From Paenibacillus pabuli (GTDB taxonomy: Bacteria > Bacillota > Bacilli > Paenibacillales > Paenibacillaceae): a stretch of 64,000 nucleotides of DNA. Under the pieces are notes generated by a model. It was not told the DNA's origin and did no database searches. It was given only the letters and a program-made list of their open reading frames with translations. The stretch lies in assembly GCF_023101145.1 (NCBI RefSeq), contig NZ_CP073714.1:2976001-3040000 (forward strand), read 5' to 3'. Positions 16,274 through 24,910 of this stretch are shown here, piece by piece (within the stretch, counting starts at the first letter, position 1; each line of letters starts with the position of its first letter). The translations under genes and the position numbers were made by a program.

Positions 16274-18118
16274 TTACTTTATCGGGTTGGGAATGTTGAC
16301 ATATAGCGGCGTCTCACCACGCTGGTGGAAACGGCTGAGCAGATTGGCTTTGGCCGGTAAGGTCTCGGTGGTCAACAGATCACGAATGACGTCGTTGATA
16401 CGCGAGGATTCGGTTGTCTTTCTTTGAAGCTCCTCCAATGTATTTCTCACCACCCTCCAGTATGGCTGCTCCGATTGACCAGTATAGTATGCGAGGCGCT
16501 GCACCACATGACTGAGGTGATTGACAAAGAAATAATATTTCAATCGATGACGTGATTCTTCTTCGTTATACAAGACAGGACTGTTGGCACTGATTACCTG
16601 ATCGATCCAACCTTGCTGTTCCGCTAAGGCTCGATTGACACTGATGCCCTCCAGATCCCTGACCACAAAAGCGGCAGGCATGCCATCTTCAAGACGCAGC
16701 ATGGAATTCTGTACATGAGCTTCCAGACTAATTCCTGTCTCGGCATACAGTTCCACAAGCGGAACCATGGACAACTCCAGATATTGATGAAGCCATTCAT
16801 ACCAGTCTGTCTGCATCTTCGTATCACTTATACTATTCGGCGATGTAGAAGATTGCAGGCTTTCACGGACAGCCCGGAACAACAACGGTTCGTTTTCTCC
16901 AGGAAGCACCTCCATTAGGGAGGCCACGACATAAGGCGCCGCAGAAACAGATCGGCAGGACTCTGGTGCTTCACGCAGGATCATGGAGAATCCGGAGATC
17001 AGCGCATCCTGAGTGGACGAGGGCATCTCCGGCACCTTCAAGCTGCGGTATCCTTTTTCCAGCAATATCTGAAATGTCTCTGACGTCCAGCGATCCTGAA
17101 TCTGCAGTACAATTCTGGATGCATCCAGTGTACGCAGCAGCTGCTCTTCATTGTTCTCGCGAATAAAGTTTGTAATTCGAATATGAAGAGACAGCTTGTA
17201 GAAACAGCCCTCTTCCGGATTCCAGACCGTGCGCACCGATGAGGTAGGATAGACGGAAGGTCCGGTAGAGCCCAGATCAATCAATGTGCTTTGCTGTAAT
17301 AAGGACTTTACAGGTTCAAGTTTTCGCAGATAGGCTGCCTGCCATGGATGACAAGGGAGAAGCACGTAATGTCTGCATTCTGGAGGGAGGTTCGTCAAGG
17401 CCGCTTCGTTCATCTCAGCAGGGACCCAGGATGCTCCGCTGCCATAATCCACGGTATCCAGCCAATCCTCCAACACAAGTTCAGGTGCGACCGCAAAACA
17501 GCTGAGAGGAAAGCTAACGCCATATTCTGGCGAATAGGCATGCGAATCCGAAGTACTGAAGCCCTCCAGACTTTTCGGCGTTGGATGAAATGGATGACCA
17601 CATAACAGTGCCTGTTCCAGATAGCGGAAATCCAATGTTACAGGAGACTCTGCATTCAGTGTGTGCTCCAGATAGAAGGTCATATGCTCCAAACTATTGT
17701 AGACCATCTGCTCCAGCTCTGCCCGTTTCAACATTCGGGCTTCAGGATTGGGTTCTACGGATGATATTTCATCAAGTAACAGCGTCGTTATTTGTTCAAA
17801 AGAAAGCTCTCTCCAACCATCGGGCTGTGTTTCTTCTGATTCTGCAATGTGAAACATGTCGCCATAGACATGATGTCCAGCGGCGGAACGATGAAGCAGA
17901 TGTCCATATATCCTCTGATCTGTACGTGGAAGCTCAATAACCAGCGAAATATCTGGCCGGGTGGCAAGTCGAACATAAGGATCATGCTGCTCGGTCTCTC
18001 GAAGATAAGCGTTCAACATACGACTTAACGTCTCCTGACGGGCAAGTTTGTTTGGGGAAATTGCAGAAGGATACGCAGTCTGCCTGGATCGATCGATTGT
18101 GATATTATCCTTGGTCAT
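16274..18118 (-). CDS. IucA/IucC-type NIS siderophore synthetase (first of three)
   Basis: This 614-residue enzyme belongs to the NRPS-independent siderophore synthetases, which adenylate a carboxylate such as citrate and condense it with an amine. Visible family motifs are GHPFHPTPKSLEGF near residue 180, LLPCHPWQAAYL near residue 265, TSSVRTVW with KLSLHIRITNFIR near residues 305-330, and SLEAHVQNSMLRLE near residue 480, followed by a C-terminal FhuF-like region. The ATG at 18118 is preferred; an in-frame GTG at 18139 overlaps the AAAGGA ribosome site. It differs clearly from the other two synthetases, so it should do a distinct condensation. It follows the exporter gene in one operon. Confidence 0.92.
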   Translation of the reverse strand: MTKDNITIDRSRQTAYPSAISPNKLARQETLSRMLNAYLRETEQHDPYVRLATRPDISLVIELPRTDQRIYGHLLHRSAAGHHVYGDMFHIAESEETQPDGWRELSFEQITTLLLDEISSVEPNPEARMLKRAELEQMVYNSLEHMTFYLEHTLNAESPVTLDFRYLEQALLCGHPFHPTPKSLEGFSTSDSHAYSPEYGVSFPLSCFAVAPELVLEDWLDTVDYGSGASWVPAEMNEAALTNLPPECRHYVLLPCHPWQAAYLRKLEPVKSLLQQSTLIDLGSTGPSVYPTSSVRTVWNPEEGCFYKLSLHIRITNFIRENNEEQLLRTLDASRIVLQIQDRWTSETFQILLEKGYRSLKVPEMPSSTQDALISGFSMILREAPESCRSVSAAPYVVASLMEVLPGENEPLLFRAVRESLQSSTSPNSISDTKMQTDWYEWLHQYLELSMVPLVELYAETGISLEAHVQNSMLRLEDGMPAAFVVRDLEGISVNRALAEQQGWIDQVISANSPVLYNEEESRHRLKYYFFVNHLSHVVQRLAYYTGQSEQPYWRVVRNTLEELQRKTTESSRINDVIRDLLTTETLPAKANLLSRFHQRGETPLYVNIPNPIK

Positions 18119-18142
18119 AATGAATGATGATCCTTTCACAAA

Positions 18143-19444
18143 TTATTGGAGCGGGAGTTGTACGGGAGCTTTCGGCTCATGAACCGCGGGGCGGCGCACG
18201 GCAAGCGAAGCGGCGAGCATGACTGTTCCCATGACGAGAAATACCGCCGGAATTCCCCAGAAACCTCCAATCATGACTCCGATGGACGGTCCGGCAATCT
18301 GACCAGCCATTAACATGCTGTTGGTAGCTCCGATGCGCACGCCCCGATCCTGATCGGTGGAGGATTTCAGCACGTTGAGCATGACCGTCTGCAATAGAGC
18401 GCTGTAGAAAAATCCTTGCAGAAAACGTACAACGAGCAGCCAGGCCACCCCGAGTGGAAGCGTATGTGCAAGCAGGCACAAGCCGCATAACAAACCAGCC
18501 AGTCGGAGATTGCGCTCGGGTAAGTAATGGTCGTTACGCTTCCCCCACCACGATGCGCCAACCAATTCGCCAACAGATGACATCGCGAGCAGAACTCCGA
18601 CCGTAAGTGCAGCTGCACCCGAGGAAGGCACGATTTCACGAATAAACGGAGTGAACATCGTAAACGTTGCAAAATCTGCGAGCTTGAAAATGATGCCTGC
18701 GATAACGAGTCTTCGGGCAATCGGATGTGTAATCAGCGAAACGAAGGCATGGATAATTCCGCTTTTATTTCTGTTTTTGCTATGGTTTTTCAACATAGCG
18801 ACCGAAGGCTGGTGTTGCTCCACAGGAGATACTTGATTATTGTTCTTGGTCGTACGCGTTCGATGAGTCGTCGCCCCCGTTAATACGATTGCGGCAAGCA
18901 CAGCAAAACTCAACGTCAATGACGCTGTAATGAACAATAGCGGCCGACTTCCCCATGTGTTTACACATATGCTTCCTAGCAGTGGTCCAACGAGCAGGCC
19001 TGCTGCCGATGCCCGCTCCAGCTGTCCGAGCGCAGAACCCTGCTTTTGGTCAGGGGCATGGGTTCCCACAAACGCACTGCTCGCATCAGATATGCCACCA
19101 AAGGCTCCCTGGCAGAGGCGGAACAAAAAGAATTGAAACGGTGTCTGGGCAATGCCCATTAGAAACATGCTAAGAGCCAGTCCGACCAGCGCTCTGACAA
19201 CCATCCATTTTCGACTCCAACGATCTCCGATCCTACCCCAAAAGGGGGTCAACAGTGCATAGGACAAAGCAGGTGCAGATACGGACAGACCTGTCCACAG
19301 CAGCACTTCTTCGGGCGTTCCCGCGTTCAGATGCTCCATGTAGTACGGGATAAAAGGGCTGATTCCAGTCAGCCCGGCACTGGAAAGAAAACGTCCACCC
19401 CACAAAATGCGTACGCTCTGTTTCCATGCCATCTGAGACATCAT
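18143..19444 (-). CDS. MFS transporter, probable siderophore exporter (SbnD-like)
   Basis: A 433-residue major facilitator with about twelve membrane helices. The conserved loop between helices 2 and 3 reads PFWGRIGDRWSRKWM near residue 65, and a long polar loop rich in Thr, Asn and Lys near residues 195-225 separates the halves. It is the first gene of a minus-strand operon with a NIS synthetase 25 bases downstream, divergent from sbnA. This matches the place of SbnD in staphyloferrin B loci, so export of the finished siderophore is the likely role. Fur control is expected from the box in its promoter. Confidence 0.88.
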   Translation of the reverse strand: MMSQMAWKQSVRILWGGRFLSSAGLTGISPFIPYYMEHLNAGTPEEVLLWTGLSVSAPALSYALLTPFWGRIGDRWSRKWMVVRALVGLALSMFLMGIAQTPFQFFLFRLCQGAFGGISDASSAFVGTHAPDQKQGSALGQLERASAAGLLVGPLLGSICVNTWGSRPLLFITASLTLSFAVLAAIVLTGATTHRTRTTKNNNQVSPVEQHQPSVAMLKNHSKNRNKSGIIHAFVSLITHPIARRLVIAGIIFKLADFATFTMFTPFIREIVPSSGAAALTVGVLLAMSSVGELVGASWWGKRNDHYLPERNLRLAGLLCGLCLLAHTLPLGVAWLLVVRFLQGFFYSALLQTVMLNVLKSSTDQDRGVRIGATNSMLMAGQIAGPSIGVMIGGFWGIPAVFLVMGTVMLAASLAVRRPAVHEPKAPVQLPLQ

Positions 19445-19500
19445 GTGTTCACTTCACCACCTTGATTTTGGCAATTTGAAACCAATTGCTGATCAGATTA

Positions 19501-19516
19501 TCAAGAATGATTCTCA
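19501..19516 (-). promoter_or_regulatory. Fur box within the exporter-synthetase promoter
   Basis: On the minus strand TGAGAATCATTCTTGA matches 12 of the 15 Fur consensus bases. It follows a perfect -35 (TTGACA, 19518-19523) and abuts a candidate -10 (GATAAT, spacing 15, or TAATCT, spacing 17). Fur binding here would cover the promoter of the minus-strand operon. Confidence 0.7.
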
Positions 19517-19560
19517 ATGTCAATCTTATTTTTTTCAAAAACTTTCCAAAAATTTTAGTG

Positions 19561-19589
19561 TTGACAGGAAAAAAAAGGATATGCATAAT
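19561..19589 (+). promoter_or_regulatory. SigA promoter of the sbnABH operon
   Basis: TTGACA at 19561 and CATAAT at 19584 are separated by 17 bases. The predicted start near 19597 is just upstream of the perfect Fur box, and the sbnA start codon is at 19677. Confidence 0.8.
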
Positions 19590-19613
19590 AGGCCCTGTGT
19601 CCAAATTTGAAAA

Positions 19614-19628
19614 TGATAATCATTATCA
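19614..19628 (+). promoter_or_regulatory. Perfect Fur box upstream of sbnA
   Basis: TGATAATCATTATCA is an exact 7-1-7 Fur palindrome. It lies about 17 bases after the predicted transcription start, where a bound Fur-Fe dimer would block transcription when iron is plentiful. Confidence 0.92.
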
Positions 19629-19676
19629 ATAAAGTGGTTTTGGACAACAATATGCCCAGAAAGCTGGTGTAAACAC

Positions 19677-20684
19677 ATGGAACAAAGTACCCTGCAAATC
19701 AAGGATCGCTCGCTCAAAGTTGCGGATTCCATTATCGATTGTATCGGTCAAACACCACTGGTTCGCTTGAATTCCCTGTTTGGATCTTCAGGAGCGTCGG
19801 TGTATGCCAAGCTGGAAATGATGAACCCTGGCGGCAGCATGAAAGATCGACCTGCGCGATACATTATCGAGCAGGGTCTGCGAGACGGAACGATCAAACC
19901 GGATACGCATCTCATCGAGAGCACTTCGGGAAATCTGGGAATTGGTCTAGCATTAACCGCCAAACGATATGGACTGAAGTTCACTTGTGTGGTTGATCCG
20001 AAAATTACATCGACGAATCTGAGAATGATAACCTACCTCGGGGCACAGGTTGACATGGTGACTGAACCGGACGAACACGGAAGTTATTTGCAATCCCGCA
20101 TTCGGAGAGTCAAGGAATTAGCCAGCCAGGACCCGGCAGGTTACTGGATCAACCAGTATGCCAACCCTTTGAACTGGCAAGCTCACTATCATGGTGCAGG
20201 TCAGGAGATTGTGGAGCAGATGGATGGCCAGATCGACGTACTGGTGTGTGCAGTGAGTACGACGGGAAGCATTCTGGGCATTTCCCGCCGCGTGAAGGAA
20301 GCAAATCCGCATGCGCGGATCGTAGCCGTTGATGCAGTAGGCTCGATTATTTTTGGCACACCATCCCGACAGCGTGAATTGCCGGGTATCGGCGCCAACC
20401 GTGTCCCTGAGTTATTCAGCCCAAACGAGATTGACCAGGTGATTCATGTGGATGATCGGGAATCCGTGCGGGGATGCCAGAAGCTGCTGGAGCGGGAAGG
20501 TATTTTTGCAGGAGGTTCATCCGGATCACTGGTTGCTGCATTGGAGAAATTGGTTCCAACCTTGCGGCCCTCAGCCAAGGTGGTCACTGTCTTCGCAGAT
20601 CGAGGAGAACGTTATCTGGACAGTGTGTATGACGAGCAATGGGTTAATCAATTACCGCCAAGCCAAACGATCAAGAGCATATAA
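19677..20684 (+). CDS. sbnA: 2,3-diaminopropionate biosynthesis protein SbnA
   Basis: A 335-residue PLP enzyme of the cysteine synthase fold. In staphyloferrin B synthesis SbnA joins O-phospho-L-serine and L-glutamate to form N-(1-amino-1-carboxy-2-ethyl)-glutamate. The PLP Lys is K56 in NPGGSMKDRPARY, and the phosphate or substrate loop ESTSGNLGIG is at residues 81-90. The paired neighbour sbnB separates this assignment from ordinary cysteine synthase. It is the first plus-strand gene of the operon, under a perfect Fur box, 27 bases ahead of sbnB. The ribosome site (GCTGGTG) is weak. Confidence 0.93.
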   Translation: MEQSTLQIKDRSLKVADSIIDCIGQTPLVRLNSLFGSSGASVYAKLEMMNPGGSMKDRPARYIIEQGLRDGTIKPDTHLIESTSGNLGIGLALTAKRYGLKFTCVVDPKITSTNLRMITYLGAQVDMVTEPDEHGSYLQSRIRRVKELASQDPAGYWINQYANPLNWQAHYHGAGQEIVEQMDGQIDVLVCAVSTTGSILGISRRVKEANPHARIVAVDAVGSIIFGTPSRQRELPGIGANRVPELFSPNEIDQVIHVDDRESVRGCQKLLEREGIFAGGSSGSLVAALEKLVPTLRPSAKVVTVFADRGERYLDSVYDEQWVNQLPPSQTIKSI

Positions 20685-20711
20685 AAATTTATCTCGGAGG
20701 AGAGATCAGAT

Positions 20712-21731
20712 ATGAGTACCGTTCAGGATCATAGCCTTTTGTATATGAGTAAACAGGATATTATAGATCTGGGAGGGCTGTATTCGGAGCCATATGTCAA
20801 AGCAGTAACACGTGCCCTGGAGCTTCATGCCAAGCGGGATATCGTGCAGCCGTTGAAGCCTTATCTGCGGGTTAACGAGGAGAGCGGTCATATTGCCGAT
20901 CGCATTATTGCAATGCCTGCGTATGTGGGGGGCGATGTAGCGATCAGTGGACTCAAGTGGATTGGGAGCAAACATGATAATCCAGCCAAGCGTCATAAGG
21001 AACGTGCAAGCGCTCTTATTATCCTCAATGATCCGGAAAGCAACTATCCAGTGGCGGTGATGGAAGGCAGTGTCATCAGCGGGATGCGTACGGCGGCAGT
21101 TACTGCCATCGGGGCAAGGTATTTAGCCAGAGAAGGTTTCCGTACGGTGAGCGTAATCGGCTGCGGGGTGATCGCCAGAATGCAGATTACCTCACTGCTT
21201 GAACAATTTGACTCCATTCGGACCATTCATCTGTATGACCTGAATGCCGAGACGGCACGCCAGCTTGCCGATGAAATTAATTCGCGTTTTGACCACGTTG
21301 AATTGCTGGTGGAAGATTCGTCAGAACAAGCAGTGCGACAAGCGGAAGTGCTGATAACGGCAACGGTAGCCTCATCGCCACATATTCCGTTCGAATGGAT
21401 CGCCAAAGGTACATTTGTCAGCAACATCTCGATTATGGATTTGCACAAGGATGTATTTACGCAGGCAGACAAAGTGGTCGTGGACGATTGGGATCAATCC
21501 AACCGGGAGAAAAAGATTATTAATCAGCTGGTGCTGGAAGGCAAATTCTCCCGTGAACAGCTTCACGCTGAACTAGGCGAGATCCTAATTGGGGAAAAGC
21601 CAGGACGCGAACATGAGGATGAGATTATTGTGCTGAACCCGATGGGGATGGCGATTGAGGATATTTCCAGTGCGGCAGAGATGTATGCAAGAGCCGTTGA
21701 ACAAGGAAAGGGCACACGTTTATGGCTGTAG
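20712..21731 (+). CDS. sbnB: 2,3-diaminopropionate biosynthesis protein SbnB
   Basis: A 339-residue member of the ornithine cyclodeaminase/mu-crystallin family. SbnB oxidatively hydrolyses the SbnA product with NAD to give alpha-ketoglutarate and L-2,3-diaminopropionate, the amine for the siderophore. The NAD-binding Rossmann motif VIGCGVIARMQ is at residues 148-158. The substrate region includes PAYVGGDVAISGLKWIGSKH. CGGAGGAG precedes the ATG. The stop overlaps the sbnH start by ten bases, so translation is coupled. The direct pairing with sbnA makes the role firm. Confidence 0.94.
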   Translation: MSTVQDHSLLYMSKQDIIDLGGLYSEPYVKAVTRALELHAKRDIVQPLKPYLRVNEESGHIADRIIAMPAYVGGDVAISGLKWIGSKHDNPAKRHKERASALIILNDPESNYPVAVMEGSVISGMRTAAVTAIGARYLAREGFRTVSVIGCGVIARMQITSLLEQFDSIRTIHLYDLNAETARQLADEINSRFDHVELLVEDSSEQAVRQAEVLITATVASSPHIPFEWIAKGTFVSNISIMDLHKDVFTQADKVVVDDWDQSNREKKIINQLVLEGKFSREQLHAELGEILIGEKPGREHEDEIIVLNPMGMAIEDISSAAEMYARAVEQGKGTRLWL

Positions 21732-22945
21732 AGCTGAATACAGGGCGTATGCCTCAGGTTGCAAGAGTCAGTGAACATTTATTGGCACTGAAAGAACAAC
21801 AGACCGAACCGGTATGTGCCTACATCCGGGATGTAACAGCACTCGTCGCTCATGTGTATCAACGTGTACAATCCATGCCGGACTCCAGCCATCTGTTCTA
21901 TGCCATCAAAGCTAACTCGGAAGAAGAGGTTCTTAAAGCGCTGGCCCCTGTAGTTCATGGCTTCGAAGTGGCATCTTTGGGCGAGATCGTGAAGGTGAGA
22001 CAAGTCTCTGCCGATATTCCGATTCTGTTTGGTGGACCAGGCAAGACGGAAGCCGAATTGCGGGGTGCGATAGAGCATAAAGTGCAGCTTATTCATGTGG
22101 AGAGCATGCATGAGTTGAACAAGCTGAACGAGATGGCCCGTCAAAACGACGTTTGCGTATCCGTATTGCTGCGGATTAACCTGAAAGGTCCGCTGCCTCA
22201 AGCGACACTGGCGATGGGTGGTCGTCCGACCCAGTTCGGGATCGAGGAGGCTATGCTGCTGCAGGTCATGAACCAGATCCGGAACTTGCCACATATTCAG
22301 GTGGAAGGATTTCATTTTCACTCCCTTTCGAACAATCTGGATGCGGAGCAGCATGTGAAACTGGTTGAATATTACTGCACGATCGCACGGGATTGGGCGA
22401 GGCAATATGGATTCACGTTGCGGTATTTGAATGCCGGGGGTGGAATTGGGGTGAACTATGCCCAGCTGGAGCAGCAGTTCGACTGGAACACATTTGTGAA
22501 TGGGATCGCACCGGTATTGCAGAAGGAATTGCCTTCCGAAACGACATTGTTGTTCGAATGTGGACGTTATCTCACTGCATCGAGCGGATATTATGCAACA
22601 GAGGTACTGGACGTCAAAGTCAACCATGGCAAAACTTATGTCATCGTACGTGGCGGTACACATCATTTCCGCTTACCCGTTTCCTGGCAGCACAATCATC
22701 CGTTTGAGGTGATTGAGGTGGAGAACTGGGCCCATCCGTATGACAGACCCGAGGTGAAGGAAGCCGCTTTTACAGTGGCAGGCCAGTTATGTACGCCGAA
22801 AGATATTTTGGCGAGTGATATTACGTCAGGCAGGGTTCGGGCAGGAGACATTTTGCTGTTCCACTTCGCTGGCGCTTACGGGTGGGCGATCTCGCATCAT
22901 GACTTTTTGAGTCATCCGCATCCGCAGCACATTTATTTGCAGTAA
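21722..22945 (+). CDS. sbnH: SbnH-like PLP-dependent decarboxylase (type III fold)
   Basis: A 407-residue enzyme of the diaminopimelate/ornithine decarboxylase family. In staphyloferrin B assembly SbnH decarboxylates the citryl-diaminopropionate intermediate to its diaminoethane form. The Schiff-base Lys is K63 in HLFYAIKANSEEEV. The glycine-rich phosphate site reads LNAGGGIGVNYA, and the active-site Cys and Asp region of the second domain is GQLCTPKDILASD. The start lies within the end of sbnB. Diaminopimelate decarboxylase is the main alternative, made unlikely by the gene context. Confidence 0.9.
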   Translation: MAVELNTGRMPQVARVSEHLLALKEQQTEPVCAYIRDVTALVAHVYQRVQSMPDSSHLFYAIKANSEEEVLKALAPVVHGFEVASLGEIVKVRQVSADIPILFGGPGKTEAELRGAIEHKVQLIHVESMHELNKLNEMARQNDVCVSVLLRINLKGPLPQATLAMGGRPTQFGIEEAMLLQVMNQIRNLPHIQVEGFHFHSLSNNLDAEQHVKLVEYYCTIARDWARQYGFTLRYLNAGGGIGVNYAQLEQQFDWNTFVNGIAPVLQKELPSETTLLFECGRYLTASSGYYATEVLDVKVNHGKTYVIVRGGTHHFRLPVSWQHNHPFEVIEVENWAHPYDRPEVKEAAFTVAGQLCTPKDILASDITSGRVRAGDILLFHFAGAYGWAISHHDFLSHPHPQHIYLQ

Positions 22946-22987
22946 CACGTGAACGGTTGGAAGCAGTGCAATCATGGGAGGTGTCAT

Positions 22988-24892
22988 ATGAACGGTCTAA
23001 CAGCAGCGTTGGTCAGGTCCGAAGAATGGATAGGGGTACGGCGGCGTATTTTCAGGCAATTGATGGAGTCGTTCCTGTATGAGCAAATCTTGAGTGAACC
23101 GGTGATCGGGCCTCATGTGGAGGCAGAGTATACACTGCGAGGAAAGACGAAGACAGGAGAGAAGGTGGAATACACCTTTTGGGCTGTACGAAAAGAGAGC
23201 TTTGATCGCATTCGGTTGTTAGATAAACCGGTAATGCGGATAACATCGAATAAACAAGTGGAGGCAGATTCCATTCCTCGTTTTTTACTGGAGATGGCTG
23301 CGCATATTCCCACTTCCGAAGCTCTGCTGGGGCAATTCATGGATGAGCTTCAGCAAACCCATCTGAAGGACACACTGTCTGTGCGATGGCGTATTGGTCA
23401 GCCCGAACCTCGGGTATCGGAATATGACGAGTGGGAATCTGCCCTGATTGAAGGGCATCCGTATCATCCTTGTTACAAATCCAGAGTTGGATTCACGCTT
23501 TCTGACAATGAAGCCTATGGACCGGAGTTCGGACCCAAATTCAAGCTGGTCTGGATTGCGATTAAACAGGATGCAGCCCAAATATCCATATCATCTTCAC
23601 TGGATACATATGCTGCGTTTATTCATAACGAGCTGGGAGATGAATTGCAGGCGTTTAAGTTGATTTTGCACGAAGCGATCTCGAGTGAGAAGTTGAAATG
23701 GGTCTCCAAATCCAATACCAATGCCAATGCCGACGTCGATGCCGGGGTGAAGGAGAATACGGATGGGGACAGGGAATCAATTGTGGATGAATACGTATTT
23801 GTCCCCGTGCACCCCTGGCAGTGGGAGCGAATAATATCGGTGGCCTGTGCGGAGCAGCTCCGAACAGGGGAGATGGTGTATCTGGGCCAAGCAGGTGACA
23901 CGTACCGTCCCCAACAATCCATTCGCACATTGTCAAATGTGAGTCATCACGATAAACCGTATGTCAAACTGCCGCTGAATATGGTGAATACGTCATCCGG
24001 CCGAATTCTGGCACAGCACACAATCATGAATGCAGCCCGTATCTCGGACTGGCTTGGTCGTGTGGTTGCGGAGGACTCATTTTTGCAAGATGAGCTTGGT
24101 CTGATCGTGCTGAAGGAGATTGCGGGGGTGTCGTACCATCACCAGAAACTGCCCAATGTGCTTGAACAAAAAATATACGGATCACTTGGAGCGATTTGGC
24201 GGGAAAGTCTGCATCCACGCTTGATGGCAGGGGAGGATGCTTTGCCATTCAATGCGTTGTGTCATCTCGATCAGCAGGGCACTCCGGTTATTGAACCGTG
24301 GATAAGCGAATACGGTCTGGATCGCTGGGCCCGGCAATTGCTGAATGTTGCGGTGTTACCGCTGATCCATCTGCTGTATGCACATGGAGCTGCTCTGGAA
24401 TCCCATGCGCAGAATATGATCATCGTGCTGAACCAGGGCTGGCCCAGCCGGATTGCGCTCAAGGATTTCCATGATGGTATCCGTTACTGCCCATCGATTC
24501 CTCACCCGCTAGGATATCCGGATATTGAATATCCGCCTGCCAACCATCAGCGAGTGAATCGTAATTCGTTTGTGGAGAAGGAAAATCCTTCCGAGGTGAA
24601 GGACTTTATGTTGGACGCATTACTGTTTATCAACCTGACCGAAGTGGCATTTTTCCTTGAGAAGCACTTTGGCTTGAGTGAAAAGCAATGGTGGAGCGTG
24701 GCTGCTGAGGTGATATTGACTTACCAAGAGCAGTTCCCTGAGTTACAGGCGCGATTTGAACAGTTTGACGTCTTTGCACCCGAGATTGAAGTGGAACAGC
24801 TGACCAGACGGCGAATTCATGAAGGGCCGGGGGACTGTGTGCATCGGGTAAGTAATCCACTACATGTCTACAGGCCGGTGCGGCAGATTTAA
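22988..24892 (+). CDS. IucA/IucC-type NIS siderophore synthetase (second of three)
   Basis: A 634-residue NIS synthetase. The ATG at 22988 has GGGAGG seven bases upstream; the longer frame from 22949 has no such site. Motifs are EGHPYHPCYKSRVGFTLSDN near residue 155, VPVHPWQWERII near residue 275, QQSIRTL with KLPLNMVNTSSGRIL near residues 310-340, and LESHAQNMIIVLNQGWPSRI near residue 475, followed by the FhuF-like C terminus. It is clearly closer to the third synthetase than to the first. It is 42 bases after sbnH in the same operon and should carry out one of the citrate or alpha-ketoglutarate condensations. Confidence 0.93.
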   Translation: MNGLTAALVRSEEWIGVRRRIFRQLMESFLYEQILSEPVIGPHVEAEYTLRGKTKTGEKVEYTFWAVRKESFDRIRLLDKPVMRITSNKQVEADSIPRFLLEMAAHIPTSEALLGQFMDELQQTHLKDTLSVRWRIGQPEPRVSEYDEWESALIEGHPYHPCYKSRVGFTLSDNEAYGPEFGPKFKLVWIAIKQDAAQISISSSLDTYAAFIHNELGDELQAFKLILHEAISSEKLKWVSKSNTNANADVDAGVKENTDGDRESIVDEYVFVPVHPWQWERIISVACAEQLRTGEMVYLGQAGDTYRPQQSIRTLSNVSHHDKPYVKLPLNMVNTSSGRILAQHTIMNAARISDWLGRVVAEDSFLQDELGLIVLKEIAGVSYHHQKLPNVLEQKIYGSLGAIWRESLHPRLMAGEDALPFNALCHLDQQGTPVIEPWISEYGLDRWARQLLNVAVLPLIHLLYAHGAALESHAQNMIIVLNQGWPSRIALKDFHDGIRYCPSIPHPLGYPDIEYPPANHQRVNRNSFVEKENPSEVKDFMLDALLFINLTEVAFFLEKHFGLSEKQWWSVAAEVILTYQEQFPELQARFEQFDVFAPEIEVEQLTRRRIHEGPGDCVHRVSNPLHVYRPVRQI

Positions 24893-24910
24893 TCAGGACG
24901 GGAGGAGTGC

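Noticed and set aside
21779..22666. Long 295-residue antisense frame inside sbnH
   Set aside because: It mirrors the codon pattern of a well-supported gene and has no ribosome site or recognisable domain.
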